A stretch of 61,792 bases of DNA from Hyphomicrobiales bacterium (GTDB lineage Bacteria; Pseudomonadota; Alphaproteobacteria; Rhizobiales; Rhizobiaceae), in contig RXJA01000261.1 in the NCBI GenBank assembly GCA_003963455.1, positions 1 to 61,792 of the forward strand, read 5' to 3'. The notes below the pieces were generated by a model. That model did not search any database. It saw only the letters and a list, made by a program, of their open reading frames with translations, and was not told where the DNA came from. Each line of letters opens with the position of its first letter. Position 1 is the first letter of the stretch. Both the position numbers and the translations under genes were made by a program. Below, one piece after another: positions 54,606-61,792 of this stretch.

Positions 54606-55846
54606 CCTCGCTGCGCCGGCGGCTGATCATCCTGCTCGTCGCTTCGATCCTCGGCGTGGTCGGCCTCGCCACCTTCGTGGCGGTCAAGGTGCTCGGCGGG
54701 CCGTCGCCGGAACTCATCATGGGCCCGCTTGCCCACCAGATCCAGTATATGGTGCAGCTGGCTCCCGGGCACGTGCCGAATTCAAGCGATGCGCCCGTCA
54801 CCGTACAGGATCGCCCGGCCGACGGCGTCGAGGATCGCAAGCACACGAAGGTGCTGAACGAGATCCTGCACCATGACGGCCTCGATGTTTCGGCTGTGGT
54901 CAGCCGCAAGGCCGGCAGGCCGGGAATGGTGGCTTCGGTTGCGCTGCCCGACCATCGCTGGATGATCGTCGATGTTCCCGATTTCGGTCCGCCACGCGAT
55001 GTCTGGTACGGACTGGCGGGCTGGATGGCACTGATCGTGCTCGGCGCCACGCCAGTTTCGATCTATTTCACCGGCGTGCTGGTGCGGCCGCTGGAGATGC
55101 TGGAGGCTGCCGTCAGCAAGATCGGATCGGACGGCGTGCTGGCGACTTTGCCGGAAAAGGGCTCGGCGGAGGTGAGGGCCACCGCCCATGCGCTCAACGA
55201 ACTGTCGGCAAGATTGAGGACGGCGATGGAAAGCCGCATGCGGCTGGTGGCGGCCGCCGGCCATGATCTCAGGACCCCGATGACCAGGATGCGGCTCAGG
55301 GCGGAATTCCTCGAGGAAGATCGCGAGAAATGGCTGAGCGACCTCGACGAGCTCGATCGCATCGCCGACAGCGCCATCCGCCTTGTGCGCGAGGAGGTGA
55401 ACCAGGATGCGGTCGAGCCGCTGGAACTGGACAGGCTGGTTCGCGATATCGAGGTCGAGATGCTATCGCTCGGCCATGCGGTGACGATCGACCATCTCGA
55501 TCATGTGTCGGTCAAGGCCGGCGCGCTCGGCCTGCGCCGGGCGCTGCGCAACCTGATCGTGAACGCCGCGACGCATGGCAAGAGCTGCACCGTTTCGGTT
55601 AGGGAGCGGGGCGGCCAGGCGGTTCTCACCATCGCCGACCGCGGCCCCGGTATTCCTCCGGACCTTCTGAACAAGGCCTTCGAGCCGTTCTTCCGGGTCG
55701 ATCCGGCGCGCACGCAATTCATTCCCGGCGCGGGACTGGGGCTTGCGATCGCCAAGGAGATCATCGAACGCTATGGCGGAACCATCACGCTGGAGAACAG
55801 GCCGGGGGGAGGGCTGCAGCAGATGGTGGTTTTCGCAACCGCCTAG
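54602..55846 (+). CDS. Membrane sensor histidine kinase
   Basis: A 414-aa kinase with two membrane helices (about 10-28 and 140-160) flanking a ~110-aa periplasmic sensor domain, a HAMP domain (about 165-215, LVRPLEMLEAAVSKIGSDGV), the phospho-accepting His in AAAGHDLRTPMTRMRLRAEF and an ATPase domain with LRNLIVNAATHG (N box), ADRGPGIPPDLL (G1) and GAGLGLAIAKEIIERYGG (G2). It pairs with the response regulator (ATGA overlap). Adjacent Spy-like protein suggests a Cpx-like envelope-stress or drug-sensing role. Confidence 0.93.
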   Translation: MTSLRRRLIILLVASILGVVGLATFVAVKVLGGPSPELIMGPLAHQIQYMVQLAPGHVPNSSDAPVTVQDRPADGVEDRKHTKVLNEILHHDGLDVSAVVSRKAGRPGMVASVALPDHRWMIVDVPDFGPPRDVWYGLAGWMALIVLGATPVSIYFTGVLVRPLEMLEAAVSKIGSDGVLATLPEKGSAEVRATAHALNELSARLRTAMESRMRLVAAAGHDLRTPMTRMRLRAEFLEEDREKWLSDLDELDRIADSAIRLVREEVNQDAVEPLELDRLVRDIEVEMLSLGHAVTIDHLDHVSVKAGALGLRRALRNLIVNAATHGKSCTVSVRERGGQAVLTIADRGPGIPPDLLNKAFEPFFRVDPARTQFIPGAGLGLAIAKEIIERYGGTITLENRPGGGLQQMVVFATA

Positions 55847-56004
55847 TGTCGACCCGTCCCTGTATCCTCAGGGCTGTCCAGGCGCTTGGCGCGGTCTCGA
55901 GCTTTCGGCCACTGGCTTGCTCGCTGCATCGTGACCGCACCGCTGTTGCGGAGCGGCGCTGCAAGATGCCAATTTGGCGATACGATATTTGCGAGGATGC
56001 CAGC

Positions 56005-56298
56005 ATGCCCATGGGCAAGATTGCGTTTTGCGCGGCAGCGATGGTCGTTGCCGCCACAAATTTCGCCGATGCTCGACCCGACACGCGCAATATGACATGC
56101 GCGCAAATCCAGGCGCTGATCCAGAGCCAGCATGCGGCAGTGCTGAGCACCGGAGCGAACACCTATGATCGCTATGTCCGCCAATTCGGCAATGAGTGCG
56201 ACGCTCCTTACGTGCCGATGGTCGACTATGTCCCGACCCATGATGGGCAATGCATGGTGTATCGGTGCGAAGAGCCGGCACCGTTTGTTCCGGATTGA
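56005..56298 (+). CDS. Small exported protein with Cys residues
   Basis: A 97-aa protein with signal peptide (MPMGKIAFCAAAMVVAATNF, cleavage near ADA) and a mature part with four Cys (MTCAQIQALIQSQHAAVLS, NECDAPYVP, GQCMVYRCEE), compatible with two disulfides in the periplasm. The ATG at 56005 has GAGG 9 bases upstream; the frame is open further upstream. I do not recognise the family. No operon partner; the kinase gene ends 158 bp before. Confidence 0.6.
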   Translation: MPMGKIAFCAAAMVVAATNFADARPDTRNMTCAQIQALIQSQHAAVLSTGANTYDRYVRQFGNECDAPYVPMVDYVPTHDGQCMVYRCEEPAPFVPD

Positions 56299-56405
56299 CC
56301 GGCGCTCGTCGCTTCTCTCTGCGGGGTGCCTGCTTCTTCCGAGCGTCGACGCGACCCAGCGAGGGCGGCGGCCTTCTGCTCCCGCCGCAGAGCACCCGCT
56401 GCCGC

Positions 56406-56657
56406 TCACTTGACCTTCTTGATCTCCGGGCCTGCCGGCTGGTCGGCCGCCGGAGCCGGCGTGCAATCCTGCCCCTTGCACTCCAAGGCGGGATCGTCCT
56501 TCGGCGGCAGGCAATTCTGTCCCTCGCAATGAACGGCCGGCTGCTGTTGCGTCGCGCCACCGTTCGGCTGAGCAGGCTGATCCTCGGCGTGGATAGGCTG
56601 GGCTCCCACCAGGCTGTTCATTGCCGCGCATAAGAGCGCTGTCCGAAGCAAGTTCAT
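56406..56657 (-). CDS. Small exported Cys-containing protein
   Basis: An 83-aa protein with a signal peptide (MNLLRTALLCAAMNSLVGAQ, cleavage near IHA) and a Pro/Gln-rich mature part containing two imperfect copies of a CxGQxC motif (HCEGQNCLPP and ECKGQDCTPA) in tandem. GGAGG lies 5 bases before the ATG. Unknown function; the duplicated motif hints at metal or disulfide chemistry. Confidence 0.6.
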   Translation of the reverse strand: MNLLRTALLCAAMNSLVGAQPIHAEDQPAQPNGGATQQQPAVHCEGQNCLPPKDDPALECKGQDCTPAPAADQPAGPEIKKVK

Positions 56658-56954
56658 TTCCGCCTCCACGGCCGAGAGCGTCAAGAACAAGCTTACATCG
56701 TCGGGCTGAGGTCGGCATTCCGGCCCCGCGAATGACGTTAACAGGGCGTTTCCGCCCAAGGAGCGCGCGATGCGGGTGGGCTGAAGCATCCCGTTAAGCC
56801 TCCCATTGCCGAGGGCTAGGAGCAGCAAGTCAGCAAGTACCGGCGAGACCAGCAGAGATAAGAGAACCCAGCCTGCCCCACTGCGATCTCGCCCATTGGC
56901 GGCAATGCCGACAATGATCGACAGGCCAAACCAAAAAAGAATAATCCCCGTCTA

Positions 56955-57743
56955 TCAGGCGTCCTTCTCTGCGCCATCCCGTGCAATCTCGTTGCGCATT
57001 TTTCGAGCGAACTCTTCAGTGGGGAGGTTTGTGGATTCCTGGAAATCAGCTGGGTAGAACTTGAACTTAACAAGAAACATGCCGCCAAGAAGCGTGGCCC
57101 ACAGAGTTATACCGACCGAAAGACCGGATATTGCTTTGGCGATCCACCTCGCATCAGAAGTAATGACGTCAAAGAAAACTCGGATGACCATGAACGCCGG
57201 ATAGAGGAACATACAAGCGGCAATGACCAACACCACACCAGAAAGGAAGGCAAAGGCAATCGATTGGCCTCTGCCGGATTTTTGGCCGTAAACACGCGGC
57301 ACTACGGCGTCGCCCCAGAGATTATGAGCCATCTTGTCGATCAACAACAACGGGAAATTCTGAATGTTGATGTTGCTACCAAGCTTCAGTAAAATGCGAA
57401 AAATGATCTGTTCATCGATCATTGCGAATGTCTGGTTCAGCAACGATCCAGCCGTCAAGAGCGCAAGAATTGGCGTGAGATCTTTCGTGATTTGAAGAGT
57501 GAGGCCCCCATAGGAAAACGTGCTGCCCGATATCAAATCGAAGAAGGCCAGAATCGTAGCTAGCAAGAACGTTTGGCCACCGCTCTTCCCGACGCGGTTA
57601 ACAATCTCTAGTCGGCGTGAGGCAATGCCGGTGAGGAACTCTTCCTGATAAAACCGCGACCCAAAGTCGCGACGTAAGAATGACTCGAACGTCAATGCAC
57701 AACGCTCGATCAAGCTCATTCTGGTAAAGTCATGTTTGGACAC
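56955..57743 (-). CDS. Multi-pass membrane protein of unknown function
   Basis: A 262-aa protein of unusually low GC for this region. Four predicted membrane segments: about 57-77 (TFLLATILAFFDLISGSTFS), about 86-106, about 165-187 (IAFAFLSGVVLVIAACMFLY) and about 205-228 (GLSVGITLWATLLGGMFLVK). The cytosolic N-terminus (LIERCALTFESFLRRDFGSR) and charged C-terminus carry no motif I know. The GTG at 57743 has GGGAACGGGAA upstream; ATG 57719 is the alternative. The 297 bp before 56955 hold nothing recognisable. Confidence 0.6.
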   Translation of the reverse strand: MSKHDFTRMSLIERCALTFESFLRRDFGSRFYQEEFLTGIASRRLEIVNRVGKSGGQTFLLATILAFFDLISGSTFSYGGLTLQITKDLTPILALLTAGSLLNQTFAMIDEQIIFRILLKLGSNINIQNFPLLLIDKMAHNLWGDAVVPRVYGQKSGRGQSIAFAFLSGVVLVIAACMFLYPAFMVIRVFFDVITSDARWIAKAISGLSVGITLWATLLGGMFLVKFKFYPADFQESTNLPTEEFARKMRNEIARDGAEKDA

Positions 57744-57993
57744 GTCGTTCCCGTTCCCCTGCAACGCACTTCGACGCAAATTAAGCGCGTTTCCCTGGCG
57801 AGGGGAATACTTGACGATTGGAGCTACCAAGAGCATCACCAGCGCACGCGCCGATTGTTGTAAGCAGCCGACGGGCACTTACCACCGGAAGCCTTGCAGG
57901 GCCTCGCAGTGCCCGTCACCAGATTTAACATCCCGATCACGATTCACCAGGTGTTGCGCTAGGCTTCCTCAACATTTGAGGGGGAGGAAGAAC

Positions 57994-58361
57994 TATGCCG
58001 ACTTTGACCAAGACGCGCCGCGCTCGGCGCCACTGCCTCTATTCCCGCCGCCGACGGCACTCTGGCGGCCACACCGCCGGTTGCCATGTTCCCGGTGCCG
58101 GATCGCGCTGAACTACTTCGGTCCTATAACGAGTGGCTTTTCTATGGGCGCCTGCTGTTGATGCCGGACATTTACCCGGGGATCAAGAAGCCTCACGATC
58201 ATATGGCCTTCGTGCAGCGCAACACACTCGCGTCGCATTATCATTTCCCGCTCTACAACAGCGGTCTGACTTGGGAGACAGTCCCTTCTCCCGCCACGAG
58301 GGCGCTAGCCGTACTGCAGGTAGTCGGCATGGACTTCCGGCCGTTGGAGGAACGAGTATGA
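57994..58361 (+). pseudogene. Gene broken by a frameshift in its Tat-like leader
   Basis: ATG 57994 follows a very strong ribosome binding site (GGGGGAGGAAG) and reads MPTLTKTRRA before its frame turns arginine-rich. The -1 frame continues at about 58020 as ALGATASIPAADGTLAATPP and then the long open part (MFPVPDRAELLRSYNEWLFY ... VVGMDFRPLEERV). Joined, the N-terminus looks like a Tat-type leader (TRRAL-GA). Either the gene is frameshifted here or translation of the downstream 91-aa part starts at ATG 58086. The downstream part overlaps the next gene by ATGA. Family not recognised. Confidence 0.5.
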
Positions 58362-58738
58362 GCAGGAAAGGAAAGAAACGCCCCGCCTCGCAGGAAGAGC
58401 GCAACTCGATGACCTGGAAAGGCGCCAAGGACGATTTATTCAGATGGACCAATGACGAATGGTCGATTCGCCATTTGCCCCAAGTACGTATCGCTTCGCT
58501 GGTCATGAAACAGGGTCACGAGCACCTACTAACAACAATGGCTGACATTTGTGAAACCGGCGCGGTTTCTGACATGTTGGAGCAGATGACGCTAACGAAA
58601 GAGCACCTTGAAGCTCTTGTCGATTTGCTGGACCAGGCCCTTTTCAGGTCATTCCTTGTCCTTGAACGCTTGGGCTATAGCCCGGACAATCCACCACCGG
58701 AGACCCCAGCGATCGATCCTAATACAACTTTGCAATAA
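58358..58738 (+). CDS. Hypothetical cytosolic protein, 126 aa
   Basis: A 126-aa helical protein with a basic N-terminus (MSRKGKKRPASQEERNSMTW) and amphipathic helices (ADICETGAVSDMLEQMTLTK, EALVDLLDQALFRSFLVLER). No known motif. The ATG overlaps the preceding gene's stop (ATGA), with GGAGG upstream, so the two genes are one operon. It is convergent with the next gene, whose stop is 5 bp away. Confidence 0.6.
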   Translation: MSRKGKKRPASQEERNSMTWKGAKDDLFRWTNDEWSIRHLPQVRIASLVMKQGHEHLLTTMADICETGAVSDMLEQMTLTKEHLEALVDLLDQALFRSFLVLERLGYSPDNPPPETPAIDPNTTLQ

Positions 58739-58743
58739 AGGCT

Positions 58744-59370
58744 TCAGCTAATGAAACGATGGCCTGGTTGCGATGTGGCCGGGCCGTTTGTCTGTTTGTA
58801 TGTCTCGCTCACCTCATAGGCGATCTGCCGGATGGAATGTGCTTGTACATCGGGGATAAAGCTGCCGTCTGTTTGGCTGCTGAAGCCTGTTACAGTCCAA
58901 CCGATCCCACTTCCATCCTTAAGGCCTTCAAAGCTTGTGTCCAAGTGAGTATCTACATGTGCTCCGCCATCCTTGTTCGCCGCGAAAAGAACCAAGCTGC
59001 GCCGAGTGTAAGCTTTACCAGACTGGCCCTCTTTGATGACGATGTCCTTCTCCCACCAGCGGCCAAACCGCGTCAGGCGCGGAGCTGTTGCTCGATCGTC
59101 GAGCGGGGCAAAAAACCGCGCTGATTCAACTCCGGTGAGCATCATGGCGACAAGCCCGTGATGTGAGGCAAGATTAGCCGGGTTGTACGGGTGGGATGTG
59201 TCAACCATGGGTATCTGCCGTTCCCTAAGTTGGGCCAATATCGAATGGGATTGGGCGGTGTCGTGAAAGAGAACACGAAGAGACACAGCCATTCGCTTTG
59301 CTTCGCCCATGAAACCAGCGTCAAAGGCGGCAGCCGATGACTCCAGAAACTGCAAATGTTCATCGCGCAA
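58744..59370 (-). CDS. Hypothetical protein, start uncertain, possibly 5'-truncated
   Basis: A 208-aa protein from a TTG at 59370, without a good ribosome binding site. The same frame remains protein-like for 37 more codons upstream (AFWEAKTAKQKISRDRLIEL directly precedes the TTG) to a stop at 59482-59484, but has no ATG, GTG or TTG there. The true start is therefore lost, or a rare codon is used. The C-terminal half is beta-rich (GSGIGWTVTGFSSQTDGSFI). The missing 5' end lies just beside the tRNA-Glu gene, as if a rearrangement had cut it. Unknown function. Confidence 0.5.
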   Translation of the reverse strand: MRDEHLQFLESSAAAFDAGFMGEAKRMAVSLRVLFHDTAQSHSILAQLRERQIPMVDTSHPYNPANLASHHGLVAMMLTGVESARFFAPLDDRATAPRLTRFGRWWEKDIVIKEGQSGKAYTRRSLVLFAANKDGGAHVDTHLDTSFEGLKDGSGIGWTVTGFSSQTDGSFIPDVQAHSIRQIAYEVSETYKQTNGPATSQPGHRFIS

Positions 59371-59503
59371 TTCAATCAGACGGTCCCGCGATATCTTCTG
59401 CTTCGCCGTTTTTGCCTCCCAAAAAGCACTGCCGATTCCCGGCCGAGATTGGCCAAAGATTGGAAAGAGTCGGCATAAGCGTCACTAGGTGCTTGAAAAA
59501 GCC

Positions 59504-59578
59504 TGGTACGCCCAAGGGGAATCGAACCCCTGTTACCGCCGTGAAAGGGCGGTGTCCTAACCGCTAGACGATGGGCGC
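59504..59578 (-). tRNA. tRNA-Glu (anticodon TTC)
   Basis: The minus strand folds as a complete tRNA: acceptor GCGCCCA/TGGGCGT (with a terminal G-U), D arm TCTAGCGGTTAGGA, anticodon arm CCGCCCTTTCACGGCGG with TTC at 34-36, T arm AGGGGTTCGATTCCCCT, discriminator A and encoded CCA. It reads Glu codons GAA/GAG. Confidence 0.97.
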
Positions 59579-59722
59579 GCTCAGACGAAGCGGCTTATAA
59601 TTGCGTTGTTGCCAACCGGCAACCCATCCGCCGCCAGTTGCGACAACTTTTTTCACGGCGCCGTGCAACGCATGGCTTTTGGGTGGAAAATGCGGTTGCG
59701 CTTGCAGATGAGGCAGGCGGGC

Positions 59723-61036
59723 TCAGCCGTCCTCGCCACCGCCGCTGCGGCGACGGCAACGCCAGTTCCAGTCGCGCTCGGGGCCGACGTCGACATGGAC
59801 GGATTCGGTGTGGCAGTAGGTGCCGACGCCGCCACGGCCGGGCATCGTGCGGACGTAATTCGCCAGTTCCCACTTGGAGACGCCGGGCACCTGGATGTCG
59901 GCGGCGGCGCAGTACATGTGCAGCGAGTTCTTGGCGCCGTTGGCGCGGCGGTTGCGCGAGGGATCGCGATAGCCGGAGGTGACGACCATCTTGCGGCCGA
60001 AATGGCCCTCGATCGTCTTCAGCACCCGCACCAGCGACGGCTTCAAACAGGCGACGTCGACGCTTTCGTTCTGCTTCAGAAGGCCGTTGGGCGCGAGTCT
60101 GGCCATGCCGGCCGCCGACGCCACCTGGTAGGAACCGCCGCCACCCTCATCCTCGTTGAGGTCGACGTCGCTCTCGTCGTCGATGCCCGACTTGCGCTTG
60201 ATCTCGAACAGCGCGGTCTGGCGCACGCCGGGAAGGGCATCGGCGCCGGTGATGTGATTGCTCGGGTCGTCGAGCGAGGCCAGTTGCACCGGCTTTGCGG
60301 CCGGCGTCGCGGAGGCCAGTTCGACGATCGGCTTGGCGGGGGCGGTCGCTGCGGTCGGGGCCTTGGCTTGCGCCGGCGGCTGGTCGCCCGAGCGCGAATT
60401 GATCAGCGGCGCGGGCGCGGCCGAGGCCGGCGTGGTGCTGAAGAGCGATGCGAACAGGCCCTTCTTCGGTGCGGCGATCTGCGGCTGCGCCGGCTCAGCC
60501 GCTGTCACATAGACGCCGTTGCTCAAGTCCTGCGTGATCGCCTGCGCCTTCGACGCAATGGCCGCGGCATCGCCGGCGGCGACCTGCTGGGCGACGGCCT
60601 GTGTCTGTTCCGCCGTCTGCGCCGGCTGAACCAGCGGTTGCGGCGTGCTGCCGGCAATCGCGGCGGCGCCCGCGGGCACGGCGACGGCAGGGAAGGCGGC
60701 TTGCGGCCGCGTTTCCGGCACATAGGCGACCTTTTCGGGCAAAGGCGTGTCGCCTTCGCTCATCACGGTCGCTGCCACATCGGTGATCGCTGATGCCACC
60801 TGAGCCGACGAATCGGCGGTTGTTGCCGTCTTGGCGCCGGATGTCGCGCTCATTTCGGTGGCGGTTGAATTGTAGGAGGGCGAAACGACCGACATCGTCG
60901 GGTCGCCGGTCGACGTGCAGGAGGCCAGAAGCACGGAGAAAAGCGCCGCCGCGATGCTGCGGCCTTCCCTTCGTGCAAGACGCCAACCTGCTGATTTCAA
61001 AATAAATTCCCCCTCGGCATCCGGTCGGTTCGTCAT
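59723..61036 (-). CDS. Lipoprotein with C-terminal peptidase M15/DUF882 domain
   Basis: A 437-aa protein. A lipoprotein signal ends in LLASC (about 36-40). A long low-complexity Ala/Pro/Gln-rich spacer (about 60-290) leads to a C-terminal M15A/YcbK-type domain (about 330-425): VVTSGYRDPSRN, NSLHMYCAAADIQVPG (His-x6-Asp zinc site) and GTYCHTESVHVDVG (third His). The domain cleaves or binds peptidoglycan peptides. The spacer would let it span the periplasm from its lipid anchor. Function in cell-wall remodelling is inferred from the family. Confidence 0.85.
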   Translation of the reverse strand: MTNRPDAEGEFILKSAGWRLARREGRSIAAALFSVLLASCTSTGDPTMSVVSPSYNSTATEMSATSGAKTATTADSSAQVASAITDVAATVMSEGDTPLPEKVAYVPETRPQAAFPAVAVPAGAAAIAGSTPQPLVQPAQTAEQTQAVAQQVAAGDAAAIASKAQAITQDLSNGVYVTAAEPAQPQIAAPKKGLFASLFSTTPASAAPAPLINSRSGDQPPAQAKAPTAATAPAKPIVELASATPAAKPVQLASLDDPSNHITGADALPGVRQTALFEIKRKSGIDDESDVDLNEDEGGGGSYQVASAAGMARLAPNGLLKQNESVDVACLKPSLVRVLKTIEGHFGRKMVVTSGYRDPSRNRRANGAKNSLHMYCAAADIQVPGVSKWELANYVRTMPGRGGVGTYCHTESVHVDVGPERDWNWRCRRRSGGGEDG

Positions 61037-61221
61037 CGCCGCGCCACTCCAGCATTGCGCCGCGATAACCCTCCTGTTCCCAACCGGAAACGGGATATGT
61101 GTCGAATCTGCAAGCCTCGGAATTTATCTGCTTCGAACGCTGATTTGAGGCCGTGAAACGATTGACGCCACCATTTCGCCCTGTTTTGGCGGCCCGTCAA
61201 CTCACCAGACATTACAGTCCG

Positions 61222-61792
61222 TTACACACGCACCTTGACATAGGTGCCCGGCGCATCTCCCAAGGTTTTCATACGCTTGCCGGTTTTGCGGGCGGGTACG
61301 CGGACATTGTCCTGGGTTTCGATCCAGTGCTGCCAGTGCGTCCACCAGGAGCCGGGATGCTCATGCGCGGCGGCAAGCCACGCATTGAAGTCGCCCACCG
61401 GCTTGCCGCCGGTCCAGTACTGGTACTTCTTGGAAGCAGGCGGGTTGACGACGCCCGCGATGTGGCCGGAACCCGCCATCACATACTCGACGTCGCCGCC
61501 GAAGAACCGTGACCCCAGGAACACCGAAAGCGCCGGCGCGATGTGGTCCTCCTTCGTGGCAAGGTTGTAGACGGGGATGGTGATGTCGGCCAGAGACACC
61601 GTGCGACCGGCAAGCTCCATCGTGCCGCGCGAAAGATTGTTCTCGAGATAGCAGTTGCGCAGATAGAAGGAGTGGTTGGCCGCCGCCATGCGCGTGGAAT
61701 CCGAATTCCAGTAGAGCAGGTCGAAGGGCAGGGGCTCCTTGCCGCGCATGTAGTTGTTGATGACATAGGGCCAGATCAGGTCGCCCGAGCGC
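61222..61792 (-). CDS. phaC: Class I PHA synthase, C-terminal part (cut by window edge)
   Basis: The visible 189 residues are the C-terminal third of PhaC, which polymerises 3-hydroxyacyl-CoA into polyhydroxyalkanoate. Seen: LIWPYVINNYMRGKEPLPFD, LLYWNSDSTRMAAANHSFYL, the catalytic Asp region YNLATKEDHIAPALS and the catalytic His in VMAGSGHIAGVVNPP, then PGSWWTHWQHWI. The nucleophilic Cys lies in the part beyond the right edge. The 185 bp between this gene and the M15-type lipoprotein gene show nothing recognisable. Confidence 0.95.
   Translation of the reverse strand, partial: RSGDLIWPYVINNYMRGKEPLPFDLLYWNSDSTRMAAANHSFYLRNCYLENNLSRGTMELAGRTVSLADITIPVYNLATKEDHIAPALSVFLGSRFFGGDVEYVMAGSGHIAGVVNPPASKKYQYWTGGKPVGDFNAWLAAAHEHPGSWWTHWQHWIETQDNVRVPARKTGKRMKTLGDAPGTYVKVRV

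Noticed and set aside
59504..59578. tRNA-Glu as the attachment site of the large element
   Set aside because: The integrase and its repeats lie 26 kb away beside radC, whose frame is interrupted; no repeated tRNA 3' end was noticed near the element end.
1..61792. CRISPR array or insertion sequence
   Set aside because: No regularly spaced direct repeats, Cas genes, or DDE-type transposase frames with terminal inverted repeats were seen anywhere in the window.

Overview
The window looks like a rhizobial alphaproteobacterium, most likely Mesorhizobium or a close relative. This rests on high GC, the DUF982 protein, the map/radC/ompW block, a class I PHA synthase, an M15-type lipoprotein and an alphaproteobacterial tRNA-Glu. 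The genus is inference.

Region 1 (1 to about 33,500) is the right-hand part of an integrative element, probably an ICE; its left end is outside the window. It opens with a conserved backbone on the minus strand: DUF736, a small membrane protein, DUF2493 (SLOG-like), a TOPRIM/primase protein overlapping a 1442-aa methyltransferase-helicase of the strawberry-notch type, a 710-aa ParB and a DUF932 protein. Three backbone genes carry related 5' leaders. In parB and DUF932 the leaders have the same geometry and a 10-bp stem whose 3' arm covers the ribosome binding site. An HNH nuclease-like gene interrupts the backbone.

A cargo region (14.5-31.6 kb) follows and reads as a defence island. It holds a type I restriction-modification operon (half-size HsdS, HsdM, HsdS, HsdR and a YgjP-type metalloprotease); a two-gene OLD-type ATPase/TOPRIM plus UvrD helicase module resembling an enlarged Gabija system; and a minus-strand run of unfamiliar genes: a broken HigB-like toxin, its HigA-like antitoxin, an Abi_C-like protein, a PD-(D/E)XK-like protein, a HEPN/DUF5677-like protein and a Cys/His-containing protein. 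An SNase-like protein and a tyrosine integrase close the element. The integrase lies beside radC, whose reading frame is replaced right after its catalytic HNHP motif, so radC is probably the target site.

Region 2 (33.5-42.4 kb) is chromosomal: truncated radC, ompW with a Crp/Fnr-type palindrome upstream, map, two small membrane or exported proteins, a binding-protein ABC transporter (ferric-iron or 2-aminoethylphosphonate type) with a convergent ATPase, a DUF982 protein and an Asp/Asn beta-hydroxylase-like protein.

Region 3 (42.5-55.9 kb) is an efflux locus: adaptor, RND permease, second adaptor, second RND permease and one outer-membrane factor in a single tight minus-strand run. Upstream lie a Spy/CpxP-like LTXXQ protein and a divergent OmpR-type response regulator/histidine kinase pair. 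The shared intergenic region carries GTTTCCG repeats that are good operator candidates.

Region 4 (55.9-61.8 kb) holds small exported and membrane proteins of unknown function, one probably frameshifted, next to a tRNA-Glu gene. An M15-type lipoprotein and the C-terminal part of PhaC end the window.
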